Below, in pieces: positions 34,312 through 43,071 of a DNA stretch of 64,000 nt (position 1 is the stretch's first letter; every line of letters begins with the position of its first letter). A program made the position numbers and the translations under genes. This DNA comes from Polaromonas sp. JS666 (GTDB taxonomy: Bacteria > Pseudomonadota > Gammaproteobacteria > Burkholderiales > Burkholderiaceae_C), in contig NZ_FNHX01000007.1 of assembly GCF_900103405.1 (NCBI RefSeq), positions 107,042-171,041 of the forward strand, read 5' to 3'. A model generated the notes under the pieces. It saw nothing but the letters and a program-made list of their open reading frames with translations, was not told where the DNA came from and ran no database searches.

Positions 34312-35244
34312 TCAGTGGAAGAAGTTGCGCAGCGCCCGCGCGGTGGCCTCGGGCTGCTCTTCGGGAATGAAATGCCCGGCCGCCATGGCCTGGCCGGCTA
34401 CTTCGCCGCTGCACTGCGCTCGCCATAGCGCCAGCGGGTCGAACAGGCGGTGCACCACACCGCGCTCGCCCCACAGCACCAGCAGCTCGCAGGCCAGCTT
34501 CAGGCCCTGCGCGCGCCCGTCGCGGTCGTGTTCCAGGTCTACGCCGGCGCTGGCGCGGTAGTCCTCGCAGGCGGCGTGCAGCGCTTCGGCATTGCAAAAG
34601 CTGCGCTCGTATTCGGCCAGCGCCCGCGGCTCGATGTAGTTCAGCCCGGCGCTGCCCCAGCCGCCCAGCTTGGCGTGCAGATAGGCCTTGGCGGTTTCCG
34701 GGTGGTTGGCGCCCATCATGATCTCGGGCAGCGGCGCGGGCTGCAGCATGTGGAACCAGTGGTAGTAGGCGCGGGCAAAGGCCATATAGGGTTCGGTCAT
34801 GCTGCGGCCCTCGTACATGTCGAGCGTGGGCGCGATGTCGATGATGCAGAGCTTGGCCACACGCGCGGCGTGGTCCAGCGCCAGCCGATGCGCCACACGC
34901 CCGCCGCGGTCGTGGCCGCACAGAAAGAAGCGGTTCACACCCAACGCGTCCATGACGCCAATCATGTCGTGCGCCATGTTGCGTTTGCTGTAGTTGCTGT
35001 GGTCGGGCAGGCCCGCCGTCTTGGAGGAGTCGCCGTAGCCGCGCAGGTCGGGCATGACCAGGAAATAGTCGCCAGCCAGGCGCTGGGCCACGCGGTGCCA
35101 CATCACATGCGACTGCGGAAAGCCGTGCAGCAGCAACAGGGCCGGGCGTACCGGGTCGCCGGGCACCACACGGGAGACCCGCGCATTGATGGATGCGCCG
35201 TTCACTTCGAAATTGCGCAGCTCAAACCCGTCAAACCAGCTCAT
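34312..35244 (-). CDS. Haloacetate (fluoroacetate) dehalogenase-like alpha/beta hydrolase
   Basis: This 310-residue alpha/beta hydrolase resembles fluoroacetate dehalogenase, which replaces halogen in haloacetates by hydroxyl. The nucleophile Asp112 and carboxylate-binding Arg113 and Arg116 lie in GHDRGGRVAHR. The acid Asp136 lies in IIDIAPT. His162-Trp163 in YYHWF match the halide-binding His-Trp pair. CEDYRASAG matches the segment with the halide-binding Tyr, and AGHFIPEEQPE gives the catalytic His. HGFPQ and DLRGYGDSSK are also as in that family. Its real substrate is not proven, since epoxide hydrolases share the fold. It overlaps no neighbour and precedes the OsmC gene. Confidence 0.82.
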   Translation of the reverse strand: MSWFDGFELRNFEVNGASINARVSRVVPGDPVRPALLLLHGFPQSHVMWHRVAQRLAGDYFLVMPDLRGYGDSSKTAGLPDHSNYSKRNMAHDMIGVMDALGVNRFFLCGHDRGGRVAHRLALDHAARVAKLCIIDIAPTLDMYEGRSMTEPYMAFARAYYHWFHMLQPAPLPEIMMGANHPETAKAYLHAKLGGWGSAGLNYIEPRALAEYERSFCNAEALHAACEDYRASAGVDLEHDRDGRAQGLKLACELLVLWGERGVVHRLFDPLALWRAQCSGEVAGQAMAAGHFIPEEQPEATARALRNFFH

Positions 35245-35306
35245 GGAGCCTCCCGGTGAGATTCAACTCTTGCGTTGGGCTAGCGTCGCACTCCGCATGC
35301 CCTGTC

Positions 35307-35798
35307 TCAGGCGGGACGCGACGCCAGATATTTTTGCAGATTCGCGGCCGCCTGGGCCCGCACTTTGTTACGCAGAAAAGGCGTCCAGCCCAGCAGCAGG
35401 CCGGGCGCGCCCAGCGCCTGGCGCGACCAGGCCCAGAAATCAAAGCGGTCGCGGTGGCGGCTGATGAGTCCCTGTTCATTGAACTCGAACTGGCCGTCGA
35501 TGACGTTGTGCACCATGCGTCCGGTGGTGCTGAAGCGGTAGTCGGCCTCCCAGTGCGCTTTGCCGGCCCGCGCGTCGGCCTCAATACCGCTGTAGGACAG
35601 CTTCCAGACGTCGGCGCCCTTGGCCTTGGTCACGTCGCAGAGCATGTGCCACATGCCGGTGACCTCCTTGTGGCCGCGCAGCGAGAAGGCCTCGTCGTCG
35701 AACTGGGCATCGGGCGCGTAGCAGGCGGCCATGGCGTCCGAGTCGAGGCGGGTGAAGGACGCGTAGAAATTTTCGAGGGTGATCTGGTTGGGGTGCAT
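35307..35798 (-). CDS. NTF2-like (SnoaL) fold protein
   Basis: This 163-residue protein has the nuclear transport factor 2-like fold of SnoaL-type proteins, small cone-shaped domains used for many enzymes and binding proteins. It starts MHPNQITLENFYASFTRLDSDAMAACYAPDAQFDD, the usual opening helix and first strand. It has GHKEVTGMWHMLCDV, YRFSTTGRMVHNVIDGQFEFNEQGLISRHRDRFDFW in order, and a C-terminal extension of about 30 residues. No catalytic set is recognisable. It lies 62 bp before the haloacetate-dehalogenase-like gene on the same strand, so the three minus-strand genes here may form one unit. Confidence 0.85.
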   Translation of the reverse strand: MHPNQITLENFYASFTRLDSDAMAACYAPDAQFDDEAFSLRGHKEVTGMWHMLCDVTKAKGADVWKLSYSGIEADARAGKAHWEADYRFSTTGRMVHNVIDGQFEFNEQGLISRHRDRFDFWAWSRQALGAPGLLLGWTPFLRNKVRAQAAANLQKYLASRPA

Positions 35799-35881
35799 GC
35801 TGTCTCCTGGTCGGCAATGTCGGTGAGGGTCGGGTCCGCGAACTCTATAGCGGCCGGCGCGGGGCGGGCGTCACTCAGGCG

Positions 35882-36382
35882 TCAGCCGGCCTCTTGCGGC
35901 ACTTCCGGCTCTTGCAGCAACTCCAGCAGCCGCCGCAGCGCATGCGCCGCCGTGGCGCCGCGCACCGCGGCCCGGTCGCCGTCAAAGCGCCGCACTTCCG
36001 ACACCAGCCGCCCCGGCAGCGCGAAGCCAAACCATACCGTACCCACGGGTTTGGCGGCGCTACCGCCCGTCGGGCCGGCCACCCCCGTCACTGCCACGGA
36101 CACGTGCGCGCGCGAATGCGCCAGCGCACCGGAAGCCATGGCACACGCCACTTCCTCGCTGACCGCACCGTGGCGAGCAATCAGCGGGGCCGGGACGCCC
36201 AGCAATTCCGTCTTGGCTTCGTTGGAATAGGTGACAAAGCCGCGCTCAAACCAGTTGCTGGAGCCGGCCAGGTCGGTGCAGGCCGCCGAAATCATGCCGC
36301 CGGTACAGCTTTCGGCGGTGGCCAGCATGCGGCCCTGGGCCTGCAGCAAGGCCGCGAGCTGTTCAGCCAACGCGCTGCTCAC
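35882..36382 (-). CDS. pncC: Nicotinamide-nucleotide amidohydrolase PncC (CinA C-terminal domain family)
   Basis: PncC deamidates nicotinamide mononucleotide to nicotinic acid mononucleotide in pyridine nucleotide salvage. This stand-alone CinA C-terminal domain protein is 167 residues from the GTG start at 36382. It has LATAESCTGGMISAACTDLAGSS near 20-42, FVTYSNEAKTELLGV, and AVTGVAGPTGGSAAKPVGTVWFG near 100-122, the usual family set. GTG 36382 overlaps the pgpA stop as GTGA (36379-36382), which decides the start and shows coupling. pgpA-pncC is a conserved betaproteobacterial pair, usually preceded by thiL. Confidence 0.92.
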   Translation of the reverse strand: MSSALAEQLAALLQAQGRMLATAESCTGGMISAACTDLAGSSNWFERGFVTYSNEAKTELLGVPAPLIARHGAVSEEVACAMASGALAHSRAHVSVAVTGVAGPTGGSAAKPVGTVWFGFALPGRLVSEVRRFDGDRAAVRGATAAHALRRLLELLQEPEVPQEAG

Positions 36383-36900
36383 CAGAACCTCCAGAGCGCG
36401 ATCACCAGCAGCGTGCAAAACGCCGCCACGAAGTCGTCAAACAGGATGCCGAAGCCGCCACGGTAGTTAAAGCCCTTGAAGGCCTGGTCGGCCCAGGCCA
36501 CGGGGCCGGGTTTGACGGCGTCAAAAAAGCGGAACAGCCCGAACGCGGCCAGCTGGGCCCCGAAGTCCGCGGGCATCACCAGCCACAGCACCAGCCAGAA
36601 GGCCACGACCTCGTCCCAGACGATGCTGCCCGGGTCCAGCACTTTCATGGCCTTGGCCGTCACGGTGCAGGCCCACCAGCCGGCCAGCGTGGAGGCGGCG
36701 ATCAGCCAGCCCATCTCGGCCGGCGTGAGCCACTGCTGCAGCACCAGGAAGGCCAGCCAGGCCCAAAGCGTGCCGGCCGTGCCGGGCGCGACCGGGCTCA
36801 GGCCGGCGCCAAAGCCCAGCGCAATGAAATGCGCGGGGTGCGTCAGCAGGAATTTCGCGGTGGGCCGGAAAGCGGGCGGCGGCGTGGTGGTGTCGGTCAT
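36379..36900 (-). CDS. pgpA: Phosphatidylglycerophosphatase A PgpA
   Basis: PgpA dephosphorylates phosphatidylglycerol phosphate, the last step to phosphatidylglycerol, in the inner membrane. The 173-residue protein has the family's GAGLSPVAPGTAGTLWAW near residues 30-47, a membrane-rich middle, LDPGSIVWDEVVAFW with the conserved acidic pair near 90-104, FRFFDAVKPGPVAWADQ and FGILFDDFVAA near the end. ATG 36900 (MTDTTTPPP) is preferred to ATG 36987. It overlaps pncC. In other bacteria thiL is its upstream neighbour; here thiL is 2.7 kb away. Confidence 0.93.
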   Translation of the reverse strand: MTDTTTPPPAFRPTAKFLLTHPAHFIALGFGAGLSPVAPGTAGTLWAWLAFLVLQQWLTPAEMGWLIAASTLAGWWACTVTAKAMKVLDPGSIVWDEVVAFWLVLWLVMPADFGAQLAAFGLFRFFDAVKPGPVAWADQAFKGFNYRGGFGILFDDFVAAFCTLLVIALWRFW

Positions 36901-37007
36901 GTGTGGGGTGGGCAGCGAATGCCCCGGGGCAGTGGCTGATTTTGTCACAGCGGTTTCACACGCGGCCGGCACAGTCCTGCGATTCACCAGACAAGAGGGA
37001 ATTCGGG

Positions 37008-38411
37008 ATGAGCAAACACAAACAGGTGTTGAACAGGATGAACGCCTTGACCCTGGCCGCCGCCTGCGCGCTGTGCCTGGCGGCCGGCAGCGGTCGCGCC
37101 CAGACGGCGCCGGCCGTAGAGGCCGTGCTGGCGGGCCATGCGGCCCTGGGCGCCGACGCCTCGGTGGCGGCGCCGCGCGATGCGGGGCCCTTTTTTGCCA
37201 CGGCGGGCAAATTCGCCAATGCCAAACGCCAGCGCAACGAGCAACTCGGCAGCGAAAGCGCCAACACCTTTGTCGGCGACCCCAAATACCCGCGCGCCTC
37301 CGGTGGCGCGCTGCCCATGAAGGGCCAGTCAGTGCAGGGGTTTTCGGGCATTGTCTCCCTGGGCAAGGGCGAATTCCTGGCGCTGACCGACAACGGCTTC
37401 GGCAACAAGGTCAACTCGCAGGACGCGCTGCTGATGGTGCACCGGCTGTCCGTCGACTGGGGCAAGGGCCGGGTCCTGCGCCGCGGCACGACCTTTCTGA
37501 GCGACCCCCACAAGCGCATTCCTTTCCACATCCAGAACGAAAACACCTCGCGGCGCTACCTCACGGGCATTGATTTCGACCCCGAATCCCTGCAAGTGGT
37601 GGGCAATGAGTGGTGGATAGGCGACGAGTACGGCCCCTACCTGCTGCGCACCGACTTCCAGGGCCGGGTCCTGGGTGTGATCGAAACCGTCATCAAGGGC
37701 AAGCTGCTGGCCTCGCCCGACCACTATATGCAGGGCCGCCTGCCCAACCTGCCCGGCGAGGCCTTGTTCGAGGTGCGGCGCTCCAACGGCTTTGAGGGCA
37801 TGGCCAGATCACCCGACGGCAGCAAGCTCTATCCCATGTTTGAAGGCCCGCTGTTCGACACCACGGCCAAAAGCGTCGAGAAATCCGGCGACAAGACCTA
37901 TGTGCGCATCAACGAGGTGGACGTTGCCTCGGGCGGCTACACCGGCAAGCAGTGGAAATACCTGCTCGAGGAAGTGGGCAATGTCGCGGCCGATTTCCAG
38001 CTGCTGGACGCCACGACCGGCCTGGTAATAGAGCGCGACGACAGCACCGAAGGCCAGGCGCCGGCCTGTCCGGGTGAAGCGCGCACCGATTGCTTTACGC
38101 GGCCCGCGCGTTTCAAGCGCGTCTACAAGATAGACCTGGCGGCCGCCGATACCGATGGTTTTGTGCGCAAGGTGGCTTATATCGACCTGACCCGCATCGC
38201 CAACCCGCAACGCCTCGCGAAGCTGGGGCCCAATGAAGCGATGTTTTCGCTGCCGCACCTGGGCCCCGAAGGCCTGGCGATTGTCGACGCCACCCACATC
38301 GTGCTGGTCAACGACAACAATTTTCCGTATTCATCGGGCCGTGAAATCGGCAAGCCCGATGCCAATGAGCTGACCCTGCTGGATATTCGCGCGCTGGTCG
38401 AAGCCAAATAG
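37008..38411 (+). CDS. Secreted phytase-type esterase-like protein
   Basis: This 467-residue exported protein belongs to the group called esterase-like activity of phytase, a beta-propeller-like domain found in bacterial phosphatases and esterases. An N-terminal signal peptide runs to about residue 33 (LTLAAACALCLAAGSGRAQ). Typical segments are GFSGIVSLGKGEFLALTDNGFG, ITGIDFDPESLQ-like TGIDFDPESLQVVGNEWWIGDEYGPYLLR, GFEGMARSPDGSKLYPMFEGP and LGPEGLAIVDATHIVLVNDNNFPYS. ATG 37008 has AAGAGGGA upstream. It sits alone on the plus strand between pgpA and a LysR regulator. A phosphate-scavenging role is possible but not shown. Confidence 0.85.
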   Translation: MSKHKQVLNRMNALTLAAACALCLAAGSGRAQTAPAVEAVLAGHAALGADASVAAPRDAGPFFATAGKFANAKRQRNEQLGSESANTFVGDPKYPRASGGALPMKGQSVQGFSGIVSLGKGEFLALTDNGFGNKVNSQDALLMVHRLSVDWGKGRVLRRGTTFLSDPHKRIPFHIQNENTSRRYLTGIDFDPESLQVVGNEWWIGDEYGPYLLRTDFQGRVLGVIETVIKGKLLASPDHYMQGRLPNLPGEALFEVRRSNGFEGMARSPDGSKLYPMFEGPLFDTTAKSVEKSGDKTYVRINEVDVASGGYTGKQWKYLLEEVGNVAADFQLLDATTGLVIERDDSTEGQAPACPGEARTDCFTRPARFKRVYKIDLAAADTDGFVRKVAYIDLTRIANPQRLAKLGPNEAMFSLPHLGPEGLAIVDATHIVLVNDNNFPYSSGREIGKPDANELTLLDIRALVEAK

Positions 38412-38429
38412 GCCGGCTAAGCGCGCGGG

Positions 38430-39356
38430 TCAGCCGGCGGTCGGGCCGCCCACCAGGTCTCTTTCGTGGCTGAACCACTCGGCCCAGTAGTCGATACAGG
38501 CGCGGATCTTCGGCAGCCGGTGGCGCCCGCCCAGCGTCACGGCATGAATGGGCACGGGCTGCTCGTCGACAAAGCCCGGCAATACCGGCACCAGCAGGCC
38601 GCGCCGCACCAGGGGCTCGGCCGCCAGCATGGCAAAGCGCGCAATGCCCAGGCCCTGCAGGGCCAGCTGGCTGGTCGTGCCGGTGGAGTCGGCACGCCAA
38701 TGGCCGTCCGCCGTGATCACCACGGGCTGGCCGTCGATGATGAAGGGCCAGCGGTTGAGCGTGGTCGCGCCGCTGTTGCTGATCAGGCGGTGCCGGCCCA
38801 GGTCGTCAGGGTGCTCGGGCGTGCCTTGGGCCGCAAGATAAGCCGGCGTGGCGTACAGCCGTCGCCCATGCGTGCCAATCTGGCGCATCACCGTGTTCTC
38901 GTTGGTGTGCGTGCCGCTGCGGATCGCGATGTCGACACCGTCGCGCACCATGTCCACCAGGCGGTCGTCCACCTTGAGTTCCACACGAACCTGCGGATGG
39001 CGCCGGCTCAGCCCTTCAAGGCTGGGCACCAGCAGGTACTCGGCCATCACGGTGCTGGCCGCCACCCGCACCCAGCCGCTGGCCTCGCCGCTCTGGCTGG
39101 CGAACTCGCCTTCCAGGTCGTCCAGTGTCTGTGTCATGCGCCGGCAATAGCCGAGAAAAGTCTCTCCCTCGGGCGTGAGGGTCAGCGCATGCGTGCTGCG
39201 CTGTACCAGCCGCGCATTGCAGGTTTTTTCGATGCGGGCAATGGCGCGGGATACCTGGCTGACCGGCACGCCGCGCGCACGCGCCACGGCCGAGAAGCTG
39301 CCCAGTTCGGCCACGCGCGCAAACAGGTGCATGTCGTCAAAGTTCAGGTCGCGCAT
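38430..39356 (-). CDS. LysR family transcriptional regulator
   Basis: This 308-residue LysR-type regulator has the N-terminal helix-turn-helix (LNFDDMHLFARVAELGSFSAVARARGVPVS within residues 4-35, then SRAIARIEKTCNARLVQRS). The periplasmic-binding-like effector domain runs from about residue 92 onward (VRVAASTVMAEYLLVPSL). It resembles the large CrgA-like group. ATG 39356 (MRDLNFDD) gives the usual spacing to the first helix; ATG 39374 would add six residues. It is divergent from a 58-codon gene across 132 bp with repeated TTGCGC half-sites. The effector is unknown. Confidence 0.92.
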   Translation of the reverse strand: MRDLNFDDMHLFARVAELGSFSAVARARGVPVSQVSRAIARIEKTCNARLVQRSTHALTLTPEGETFLGYCRRMTQTLDDLEGEFASQSGEASGWVRVAASTVMAEYLLVPSLEGLSRRHPQVRVELKVDDRLVDMVRDGVDIAIRSGTHTNENTVMRQIGTHGRRLYATPAYLAAQGTPEHPDDLGRHRLISNSGATTLNRWPFIIDGQPVVITADGHWRADSTGTTSQLALQGLGIARFAMLAAEPLVRRGLLVPVLPGFVDEQPVPIHAVTLGGRHRLPKIRACIDYWAEWFSHERDLVGGPTAG

Positions 39357-39391
39357 GCCGGCCATATTACCCATCGCCGGGCTTTTTTGTT

Positions 39392-39452
39392 TTGCGCCTG
39401 GCGCAAGACGCATTTGCGCCGCGGGTGGTTTCCGGCGGCGGCGGTTTTGCGC
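39392..39452. promoter_or_regulatory. LysR operator candidate with TTGCGC half-sites
   Basis: TTGCGC-CTG-GCGCAA (39392-39406) is a perfect dyad fitting the T-N11-A pattern of LysR sites. Further TTGCGC half-sites follow at 39414-39419 and 39447-39452, on the side of the small divergent gene. This is the usual arrangement of one strong recognition site and weaker activation sites. Confidence 0.5.
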
Positions 39453-39488
39453 ACAGTGGAGCCGTACCCCAACCGAAAGGACGCTCTC

Positions 39489-39665
39489 ATGAACTCCCTC
39501 TACACCGCAGCCGAAGAACAGCGCCTGACCGCCGCCGCGATGGCCGAGGCCAGGCATTTGCGTGCCCTGGCACCGGCCCAATTCTGGTCGGTGCTGGGCC
39601 GCCTCGTGCGCGACCTGGTGCACCCAGTGCGCCCAGGCGCCGCCGTCCACCCTCAGGCGAAGTGA
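39489..39665 (+). CDS. Small hypothetical protein divergent from the LysR gene
   Basis: This 58-residue frame starts at ATG 39489 with AAAGGA nine bases upstream and reads MNSLYTAAEEQRLTAAAM, then RHLRALAPAQFWSVLGRLVRDLV. It looks like two amphipathic helices, with no signal peptide. Its place across a LysR-type operator suggests that it is the regulator's target. It overlaps the end of thiL on the other strand by 13 bases (39653-39665). I do not recognise the family. It is probably real because of the ribosome binding site and position. Confidence 0.5.
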   Translation: MNSLYTAAEEQRLTAAAMAEARHLRALAPAQFWSVLGRLVRDLVHPVRPGAAVHPQAK

Positions 39666-40639
39666 TCGAAAGAAGCGTAGTGCCGCAGCAGCGGCGCGCC
39701 GGCCGCGTCGAGCAGGCGCAGGCCGGTGGCCGCGTCGATGCGGCCTATGCGGCTGACGGGTGTTTGCGCCTGCCTTGCCGCTGCCAGCACGGCGTCGCGG
39801 GCGGAGACCGGTGCGGTGAAGGCGAGCTCATAGTCGTCGCCGCCGGCCAGCGCGAACTCCAGCTGCTTTTCAGCGCCAATGCCGGTTCCGGGCCAATCGG
39901 GGTGGGCGCTAGCGGCCACCAGATGGGCCGCGAGCGCGGTTTCCAGTGTGGCCCCCGCGCTCGAGGCGCGCAGGATGTGCTGCAGGTCGCCAATCAGGCC
40001 GTCGCTCACGTCGATGGCCGCCGAAGCGATGCCGCGCAGCGCCTGGCCCAAAGCCACACGCGGTGTGGGTTGCTCCAGCCGGCGCCTGGCCTGGGCCAGC
40101 AAGCCGGGCTGCAAGGACACCGTGCCGCGCAGCGCGTCCAGCGCGAGCCGCGCGTCGCCCAGCGTGCCGCTGACATACAGGTCGTCACCGGCTTTTGCGC
40201 CCGAGCGCAGCAGCGCCTGGCTTTTGCCGTTCAGCACGGGCACTTCGCCGAACACGGTGATGCAGATATTGAGCGGCCCCTGCGTGGTGTCGCCGCCCAC
40301 CAGCTCGCAGCCGTGCGCATCGGCCAGCGCCAGCAGGCCTTTCGAAAAAGCCGCCAGCCAGGCCTCGTCGACCCGCGGCAGTGCCAGCGCCAGCGTGAAG
40401 GCCAGGGGTTTGGCACCGCAGGCGGCCAGGTCGCTCAAGTTGACGGCCAGCGCCTTGTGGCCCAGCGTGAAAGGGTCCACGTCCGCGAAGAAATGCCGGC
40501 CCTCGACCAGCATGTCGCTGGAAATCGCCAGCTGCGTTCCGGGCGCGGGCTGCAGCAGCGCGCAATCGTCGCCCACGCCCAGCGCCGCGCGCGCGGCGGG
40601 GCGCGTGAAGTAGCGTGCGATCAGGTCAAATTCACCCAT
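39653..40639 (-). CDS. thiL: Thiamine-monophosphate kinase ThiL
   Basis: ThiL phosphorylates thiamine monophosphate to the active cofactor thiamine pyrophosphate. The 328-residue protein has the family's MGEFDLIARYF start, GVGDDCALLQP near residues 22-32 for Mg-ATP, SSDMLVEGRHFF, GHKALAVNLSDLAACGAKPLAF, LVGGDTTQGPLNI and AIDVSDGLIGDLQHIL. ATG 40639 is the family start. The next gene in the same direction is the LysR regulator, not the more usual pgpA, and the small plus-strand gene overlaps its 3' end. Confidence 0.95.
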   Translation of the reverse strand: MGEFDLIARYFTRPAARAALGVGDDCALLQPAPGTQLAISSDMLVEGRHFFADVDPFTLGHKALAVNLSDLAACGAKPLAFTLALALPRVDEAWLAAFSKGLLALADAHGCELVGGDTTQGPLNICITVFGEVPVLNGKSQALLRSGAKAGDDLYVSGTLGDARLALDALRGTVSLQPGLLAQARRRLEQPTPRVALGQALRGIASAAIDVSDGLIGDLQHILRASSAGATLETALAAHLVAASAHPDWPGTGIGAEKQLEFALAGGDDYELAFTAPVSARDAVLAAARQAQTPVSRIGRIDAATGLRLLDAAGAPLLRHYASFDHFA

Positions 40640-40673
40640 GGCGCAGAGCATACAGGCTGCGCCGGCAGGGGTT

Positions 40674-41813
40674 TCAGAAATTCTGCTGGTGCGTGAGGCC
40701 GCCGCGAAAACGTTCCGACGCCTGGCGTATGACTTCGGCCAGCAGGTGTTCCTCGCCCTGCCTTTCGCGCAGCCAGCGGGCATCGTTGTCGCCGCGCTCC
40801 ACGCTGTTTCGCAGCAGGTGCAGCGAGGCGCCCGCGCCCATGGCGGTGGCATGGCGCTCGATCTGCGCCATGGTCAGCAGTATGTGCTCGCGCAGCGGCA
40901 TGTGGCCGCCGGTGGCGGGGTCCACATAGACCGCGTCCAGGCCGAAGCGGCAGGCCTGGAAGCGGTTGTAGGTGTAGACCAGGTAGTCGTCCTCGGTGGG
41001 CACAAAGGGCTGCTCGTGCATGAACCAGGAGGCCAGCGACTGGACAAAACCCGCCAGCGCGGTGGCGCGCTCCACCGTGAGCGGCGTGTCGAACACGCGG
41101 ATCTCGATGGTGCCGAACTCCGGCTTGGGCCGGATGTCCCAGTAAAAGTCCTTCATGCTCTTGACCACGCCGGTGCGCGTCATCTTGTCGAAGTACACGG
41201 TGAAGTCGTCCCAGGTCAGCGCGAAGGGGGCTCGGCCCGAGAGCGGAAAGGCGAACACCGAGTTGAGCCGGGCCGAGTCGAAGGCCGTGTCCTGGCCCTG
41301 CACATAGGGCGAGGAGGCCGACAGCGCGATGAAGTGCGGGATGTAGCGCGACATGCGGTGCAGCGTGAGCAGCGCGCTATCGGCGTCGGGGCAGCCCACG
41401 TGCACGTGCTGGCCGAAGATGGTGAACTGCTTGGAAAGATAGCCGTAGAGCTCGGACAGTTCGCGAAAGCGCGGCTTGTCGTAGATGCGGCGCTCATGCC
41501 ACTGCTGGAAGGGATGGGTGCCGCCGCCGACCACGGCGATGTTGAGCTTGTCGGCGCTCTTGACCAGCGCGTCGCGGATCTGCGAAAGCTGGCCCAGCAC
41601 CTCCGAGGCGTTGTGGCAGATCCCGGTCGAGACCTCAATCATGCTGGAGGTCATCTCGGGCACCACGGCGCCGGGCAGCGGGATTTTGGACATCAGGCGC
41701 AGCATGTCCTCGGCATAGGGCGCGAGATCGTAGTCATGCGTGTTCACCAGCTGCAGCTCAAGCTCCACGCCCAGCGACAGCGCGGCCGATTTGTGAAAAG
41801 GTTCAAGGCTCAT
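40674..41813 (-). CDS. ybdK: YbdK family carboxylate-amine ligase (glutamate-cysteine ligase type 2-like)
   Basis: This 379-residue protein belongs to the GCS2/YbdK family, whose E. coli member has weak glutamate-cysteine ligase activity and whose true role is unclear. Family segments are [12 protein letters not shown] near residues 13-24, [57 protein letters not shown], and [24 protein letters not shown]. It starts inside the last codons of the upstream cation/proton antiporter gene (11-base overlap at 41803-41813), so the two are coexpressed. The genome also carries the main gshA at 15847-17142. Confidence 0.93.
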   Translation of the reverse strand: MSLEPFHKSAALSLGVELELQLVNTHDYDLAPYAEDMLRLMSKIPLPGAVVPEMTSSMIEVSTGICHNASEVLGQLSQIRDALVKSADKLNIAVVGGGTHPFQQWHERRIYDKPRFRELSELYGYLSKQFTIFGQHVHVGCPDADSALLTLHRMSRYIPHFIALSASSPYVQGQDTAFDSARLNSVFAFPLSGRAPFALTWDDFTVYFDKMTRTGVVKSMKDFYWDIRPKPEFGTIEIRVFDTPLTVERATALAGFVQSLASWFMHEQPFVPTEDDYLVYTYNRFQACRFGLDAVYVDPATGGHMPLREHILLTMAQIERHATAMGAGASLHLLRNSVERGDNDARWLRERQGEEHLLAEVIRQASERFRGGLTHQQNF

Positions 41814-43071
41814 GGACGGGTCCGGATGCGGGGCCGCGCGTGAGCGGCGCCCAGGGTTTGGAACTTTCGCCGGCGCGGTAAATGGCCACGGTGGCCAGCA
41901 CCGCGCCCAGTACCTCCATCAGCAGGATGGCGGGCAGGGCCACGCTGGCGATCTGCCGGCCCAGGGCGCCCGAGGCCGTGGCGAACTGCGACACCAGCAG
42001 CAGCGCGACCGAGGACATCGGCGACATCGCGCAGCCCACCCACAGGGCTTGTTTCCAGCTGGCGCCGCTGCCCGCGTTGCCGATGGCAACACCGATGATC
42101 TTGGCCGCCATGCGCGCCAGCACCATGGCGATGACCAGGCCTGCCACCGGGCCGCTCCAGTCGGCCTGCGCCGCCACCACCGAGACCAGCACGAACATCA
42201 GCATGGTCAGCATGGCGGAGGCCGTGCCCATCTGCCGCGGCCACGACCAGGGGCGCGGGTTGAGCTGCTTGAGCAGCATGCCGCCCAGCAGCGCCGCTAG
42301 CGGTGCCGAGCCGCCGAAATGGGCCGCCAGCGCGGCGCCGGCGGCGATCAGGGCCAGCAGCAGGATGGCGGTGTTTTCGCTGGTGGGGCTCATCACGCGC
42401 AGCGCGGTGCGCAGCGTGAGGGCCAGCACCGCGCCCACCACCACCGACAGGCCCAGCACCACCAGCACCGGGTAGAGCGTGCTGAGCACGCTGGCCACAC
42501 CCGATTCGGGGCGGTGCATCATGCCGGCGCGGGCGCTGCATAGCGTGAGCGCATAGAGCGTGCCCAACGTGGACAGCACCAGCGCGCGTTCGGTGACCGG
42601 GCCCGCCGCGCGCGTGTCTATGGCCACGCGCGACAGCACCGCCGGCGAAGCGGCCATGGCCAGCAGGGCCAGCGGTTCGGCCACGGCGACGCGCACGCTC
42701 ATCGCGCCCAGGGCCCAGTACACGAGGATGAAGGTCAGCGCCGATTCGGCCAGGCTTTGCACCAGCACCATGGGGTTGTGGCGAAACCAGCGCAGCGGAA
42801 TGCGCCCGCCGGCCTCGAACAGCACCACAGCCACGCCCAGTTCCAGCAGGAACAGCCCCGTGCCCTGCAGCGGCCAGACCGCGCCGGTGAACCCGGCCAG
42901 GCCGGCAACGCCGCCGACCAGCGAATAGCCGACCACCTTGGGCAGGCCGGTATAGCGGTTCAGCAAGTGGCCCGCGGCGGCGGCCACCGCGAGAAGGATG
43001 GACCACTGCACGGTCGGCAAGCCTGCCGAAGGTTTGATCCATTCGGCCCAGATGGCCAGGATGTCATTCAT
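41803..43071 (-). CDS. Cation:proton antiporter (CPA2/KefB-like)
   Basis: This 422-residue inner-membrane protein has about eleven to thirteen hydrophobic helices and belongs to the cation:proton antiporter-2 family, exchanging Na+ or K+ for protons. Segments include [19 protein letters not shown] near residue 40, [21 protein letters not shown] near 75, and [17 protein letters not shown] near 150, the usual family order. It has no C-terminal TrkA-N nucleotide-binding domain, unlike KefB and KefC. It overlaps ybdK by 11 bases, and a coupled role of the two is possible because KefB/C channels respond to gamma-glutamyl thiols. Confidence 0.85.
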   Translation of the reverse strand: MNDILAIWAEWIKPSAGLPTVQWSILLAVAAAAGHLLNRYTGLPKVVGYSLVGGVAGLAGFTGAVWPLQGTGLFLLELGVAVVLFEAGGRIPLRWFRHNPMVLVQSLAESALTFILVYWALGAMSVRVAVAEPLALLAMAASPAVLSRVAIDTRAAGPVTERALVLSTLGTLYALTLCSARAGMMHRPESGVASVLSTLYPVLVVLGLSVVVGAVLALTLRTALRVMSPTSENTAILLLALIAAGAALAAHFGGSAPLAALLGGMLLKQLNPRPWSWPRQMGTASAMLTMLMFVLVSVVAAQADWSGPVAGLVIAMVLARMAAKIIGVAIGNAGSGASWKQALWVGCAMSPMSSVALLLVSQFATASGALGRQIASVALPAILLMEVLGAVLATVAIYRAGESSKPWAPLTRGPASGPVHEP

